In this document: positions 62,394 to 64,000 of the stretch, piece after piece | Numbering within the stretch: the stretch's first letter is position 1 | Layout of the letters: every line of letters begins with the position of its first letter | Assembly: GCA_031292575.1 (NCBI GenBank) | Contig: JARLGX010000026.1 | Coordinates: 52,340-116,339 of the forward strand | Direction of reading: 5' to 3' | DNA length: 64,000 nt | DNA from: Paludibacter sp. | GTDB lineage: Bacteria; Bacteroidota; Bacteroidia; Bacteroidales; Paludibacteraceae | Position numbers and translations under genes: made by a program | The notes under the pieces: model-generated | Database searches by the model: none | Told to the model about the DNA's origin: nothing | Seen by the model: only the letters and a program-made list of their open reading frames with translations

Positions 62394-63002
62394 ATGGTGG
62401 AAACCAACAGCACGTTGCACTTATTCAATAATACTACCGGAGATTTTAGAAGCATGATTCGGGATATTATTACTTCCGATGAGCAAAAGATAGATCGGAT
62501 AACGTCTTGTTTCACCAAACTAACACCCATAAAACGCAATACAATTATCCTTGCTAAAGGTCAGGTTTGCAAGCATTTTTATTTCATTGAAACAGGCTGT
62601 GCCCGTACCTATTACATTACCAAAGAAGGACAGGAAAAAACGCGGTTAATCATGTTCGAACGTTCGCCACTTACAGTTTTATCAAGCTTTATTTCCCAAC
62701 GACCGACTGTTGAATACATGGAAACACTCGAAGATACGGTATTATATTCCATATCACAGGTCGATTTCTTTTTTCTACGCAAAGAAATTCCTGAGTGGGA
62801 TCAATTTTACCTAAATATGTTAGAGGATGCCTTCTTATTTCAAAATCAAAAAATCGAGGAACTTGTAACTTTATTTGCTAAGGAGCGTTACGAAAAACTC
62901 AGAAAAGAAACCCCACACTTTATTCAACGCATTTCCAACAAGGTGCTGGCTACTTATCTCGACATTTCGCAAGAAACATTGAGTCGCCTAAAGTCTAAAT
63001 AG
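62394..63002 (+). CDS. Crp/Fnr-family transcriptional regulator
   Basis: A 202-residue protein. The cyclic-nucleotide-binding-like beta-roll spans about residues 35-130 (ILAKGQVCKHFYFIETGCARTYY, LIMFERSPLTVLSSF); no Cys cluster suggests an iron-sulfur cofactor. The C-terminal helix-turn-helix is short but present (RISNKVLATYLDISQETLSRLKSK). It is followed after 6 bp by a perfect TTGAC-N4-GTCAA palindrome in the promoter of the next gene, which is the kind of site this family binds, so it probably activates that gene. Confidence 0.9.
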   Translation: MVETNSTLHLFNNTTGDFRSMIRDIITSDEQKIDRITSCFTKLTPIKRNTIILAKGQVCKHFYFIETGCARTYYITKEGQEKTRLIMFERSPLTVLSSFISQRPTVEYMETLEDTVLYSISQVDFFFLRKEIPEWDQFYLNMLEDAFLFQNQKIEELVTLFAKERYEKLRKETPHFIQRISNKVLATYLDISQETLSRLKSK

Positions 63003-63008
63003 TATTTA

Positions 63009-63052
63009 TTGACTTAGGTCAATGCAAGTGAGTTTTCATCACTGTATTTTTG
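63009..63052 (+). promoter_or_regulatory. Crp/Fnr-type operator and -7 element in front of the NTF2-like gene
   Basis: TTGACTTAGGTCAA at 63009-63022 is a perfect 5-bp palindrome with 4-bp spacer, like FNR-family boxes (TTGAT-N4-ATCAA). A -7 element TATTTTTG lies at 63045-63052. With transcription starting about 63057, the box is centred close to -41, the classical class II activator position. Confidence 0.65.
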
Positions 63053-63114
63053 CAACATAATTTTAGTAACAATCATTTCAGAATATGATTATACAAATAT
63101 TTAACTGCAACAAT

Positions 63115-63732
63115 ATGAAAACAATACTGAAAAGACCTGCTGCAAACAGCGAACAAAACATCAACGACAAATTCAGTGTAAAAGAATTGATTGAGTTCGA
63201 ACGCTTCTGCCGCGACAACGCGCAATGGGACGAAATGAGAAAATGTTTTGCCGATGACTCCAAAGTGACCATTTCCTGGTTTCAAGGTACCGGAAAAGGA
63301 TTTGTGGATGCATCGAGCAAGATGAAAACCTATGCACCTCACAAAATTTTCGATACGCTCGTTTGGGTCAAAAATGACAAAGCAGTATCCATCACGCTGG
63401 CTACCATTCAGGCTCGCAGCATCATTAACGGACACGTGTTGGAATTGCATTCGGATGCCAAACTGCTGTATCGAACACAAAAAATTGACGGTGTCTGGCA
63501 AATTATATCTATGGACGGCATGTACGAAAAAGATGCACTGGTTCCCGTATCGCCCAATCCTGAAATTGTTATTCCTACTGAAGAAATTGCCAAATTCCGT
63601 CCTAGCTATGCGCATTTGGCTTACGTGCTGAGCCAAGAAGGCTACGCCATCGATGCCAACCTTCCGGGTATAGATAAACCCGAACTGATAAATGAGCTTT
63701 ACGAAGAAGCTGACGAATGGTTGAATCAATAA
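63115..63732 (+). CDS. NTF2/SnoaL-like domain protein
   Basis: A 205-residue protein when started at ATG 63115; an ATG at 63085 adds ten residues. The alpha-beta cone fold is suggested by ELIEFERFCRDNAQWDEMRKCFADDSKVTISWFQGTGKGF and the later strands LHSDAKLLYRTQKIDGVWQI. Such cytoplasmic NTF2-like proteins include SnoaL-type cyclases and dehydratases, but function here is not predictable. It lies 112 bp after the Crp/Fnr gene and only 14 bp before a broken amidohydrolase gene, so the two likely formed an operon under the palindromic box. Confidence 0.75.
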   Translation: MKTILKRPAANSEQNINDKFSVKELIEFERFCRDNAQWDEMRKCFADDSKVTISWFQGTGKGFVDASSKMKTYAPHKIFDTLVWVKNDKAVSITLATIQARSIINGHVLELHSDAKLLYRTQKIDGVWQIISMDGMYEKDALVPVSPNPEIVIPTEEIAKFRPSYAHLAYVLSQEGYAIDANLPGIDKPELINELYEEADEWLNQ

Positions 63733-63746
63733 AGAAGAAAATTAAT

Positions 63747-63866
63747 ATGAAAACTACAGCAATTACCAATGTACGTGTTTTTGATGGCGAAGAATTATCG
63801 GAACTAAGAACCGTGGTTATCGAAAACGGACTTATCTCTTCGAAAACGACAGGCGATATTACATAG
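63747..63866 (+). pseudogene. Amidohydrolase N-terminal fragment, interrupted
   Basis: The ORF (39 codons) reads TTAITNVRVFDGEELSELRT and VVIENGLISS, the standard opening beta-sandwich of metal-dependent amidohydrolases (dihydroorotase/imidazolonepropionase-like), then stops at TAG 63864-63866 exactly where a long hairpin begins. The metal-binding barrel (PGLIDxHxH) is not present before the window end. The gene is therefore cut by an inserted sequence. Confidence 0.7.
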
Positions 63867-64000
63867 GACTTCATGTGGTCGGTACGACCCAGCATGAAGT
63901 CAGAGTTGCACTACATCCTGCGGTGCTTTTGTAGAACGAGCGTTAAAGTAAGTGTTTGTAACCCTATGGAGTTAGCGGTGTATTTTACAGAGTTTGTTGA
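63867..64000. other. End of an inserted sequence beginning with a long hairpin
   Basis: GACTTCATG (63867-63875) pairs with CATGAAGTC (63893-63901), and inside it GGTCG (63877-63881) pairs with CGACC (63885-63889). Directly after comes AGAGTTGCACTAC and a GC-richer stretch without a clear ORF. The structured, RNA-like start could be the 5' end of a group II intron (a GTACGACCC stretch begins at 63882) or a hairpin-ended IS. The window stops too early to decide. Confidence 0.35.

Noticed and set aside
63073..63729. 218-codon minus-strand ORF opposite the NTF2-like gene
   Set aside because: The plus-strand frame has a coherent fold pattern, promoter and regulator box; the antisense frame has no recognisable features.

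Overview
The window comes from a low-GC member of the Bacteroidota, most likely order Bacteroidales. The evidence is two SusC/SusD pairs, each with an ECF sigma factor and a FecR-type anti-sigma factor, many secreted or lipid-anchored glycoside hydrolases, promoter -7 elements of the TAnnTTTG type, and insertion sequences typical of the phylum. The genus cannot be settled from the sequence alone. I saw no rRNA, tRNA or CRISPR.

Positions 1-55770 are essentially one leftward-reading carbohydrate block (all genes on the minus strand). The left and middle part (1-28487) is an alpha-mannan / high-mannose glycan degradation set: two GH76 endo-mannanases, two GH92 exo-mannosidases, a GH38 and a GH125 mannosidase, a GH97, a GH3, a GH2, a DUF4886/SGNH protein, a beta-propeller protein, an unassigned six-hairpin enzyme and an MFS sugar transporter. 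The logic would be: endo-cleavage of the alpha-1,6 backbone by GH76, stripping of side chains by GH92/GH38, backbone finishing by GH125, uptake by SusC/SusD and by the MFS permease.

The right part (28739-55770) looks beta-galactan / plant or host glycan oriented: GH43 with CBM32 and FN3, an SGNH esterase, three further glycosidases (two GH2, one GH35/42-like), and two complete sigma/anti-sigma/SusC/SusD modules (35274-42713 and 48401-55770). Strong hairpins follow each SusD gene and each anti-sigma gene, so the modules are probably separate transcripts.

The block is heavily scarred. A frameshifted IS4-type element sits 14 bp in front of one GH92 gene and cuts into an IS630-type remnant; a second IS630 remnant in the opposite orientation lies on the other side of the GH3 gene. 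An intact IS982-type element with a 7-bp target duplication lies in front of one sigma gene. A 160-bp sequence containing a terminator hairpin and the last codons of the GH35-like gene occurs twice, 13 kb apart. One GH76 gene is bracketed by repeated copies of its own ends: four copies of its start region upstream and two decayed copies of its tail plus 3' region downstream. A sialate O-acetylesterase survives only as an internally deleted stub.

From 56739 to the right edge most genes read rightward and form a different, non-glycan neighbourhood: two AraC regulators, an aldo/keto reductase, a CocE/NonD-type hydrolase, a YCII protein (leftward), a Crp/Fnr regulator, an NTF2/SnoaL-like protein and an amidohydrolase that breaks off after 39 residues at a hairpin. 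A perfect TTGAC-N4-GTCAA palindrome lies just after the Crp/Fnr gene at the position expected for activation of the next promoter.

I did not find a clearly new biological system. The most unusual structure is the GH76 gene flanked by arrays of its own ends; the most testable regulatory signal is the Crp/Fnr-type box.
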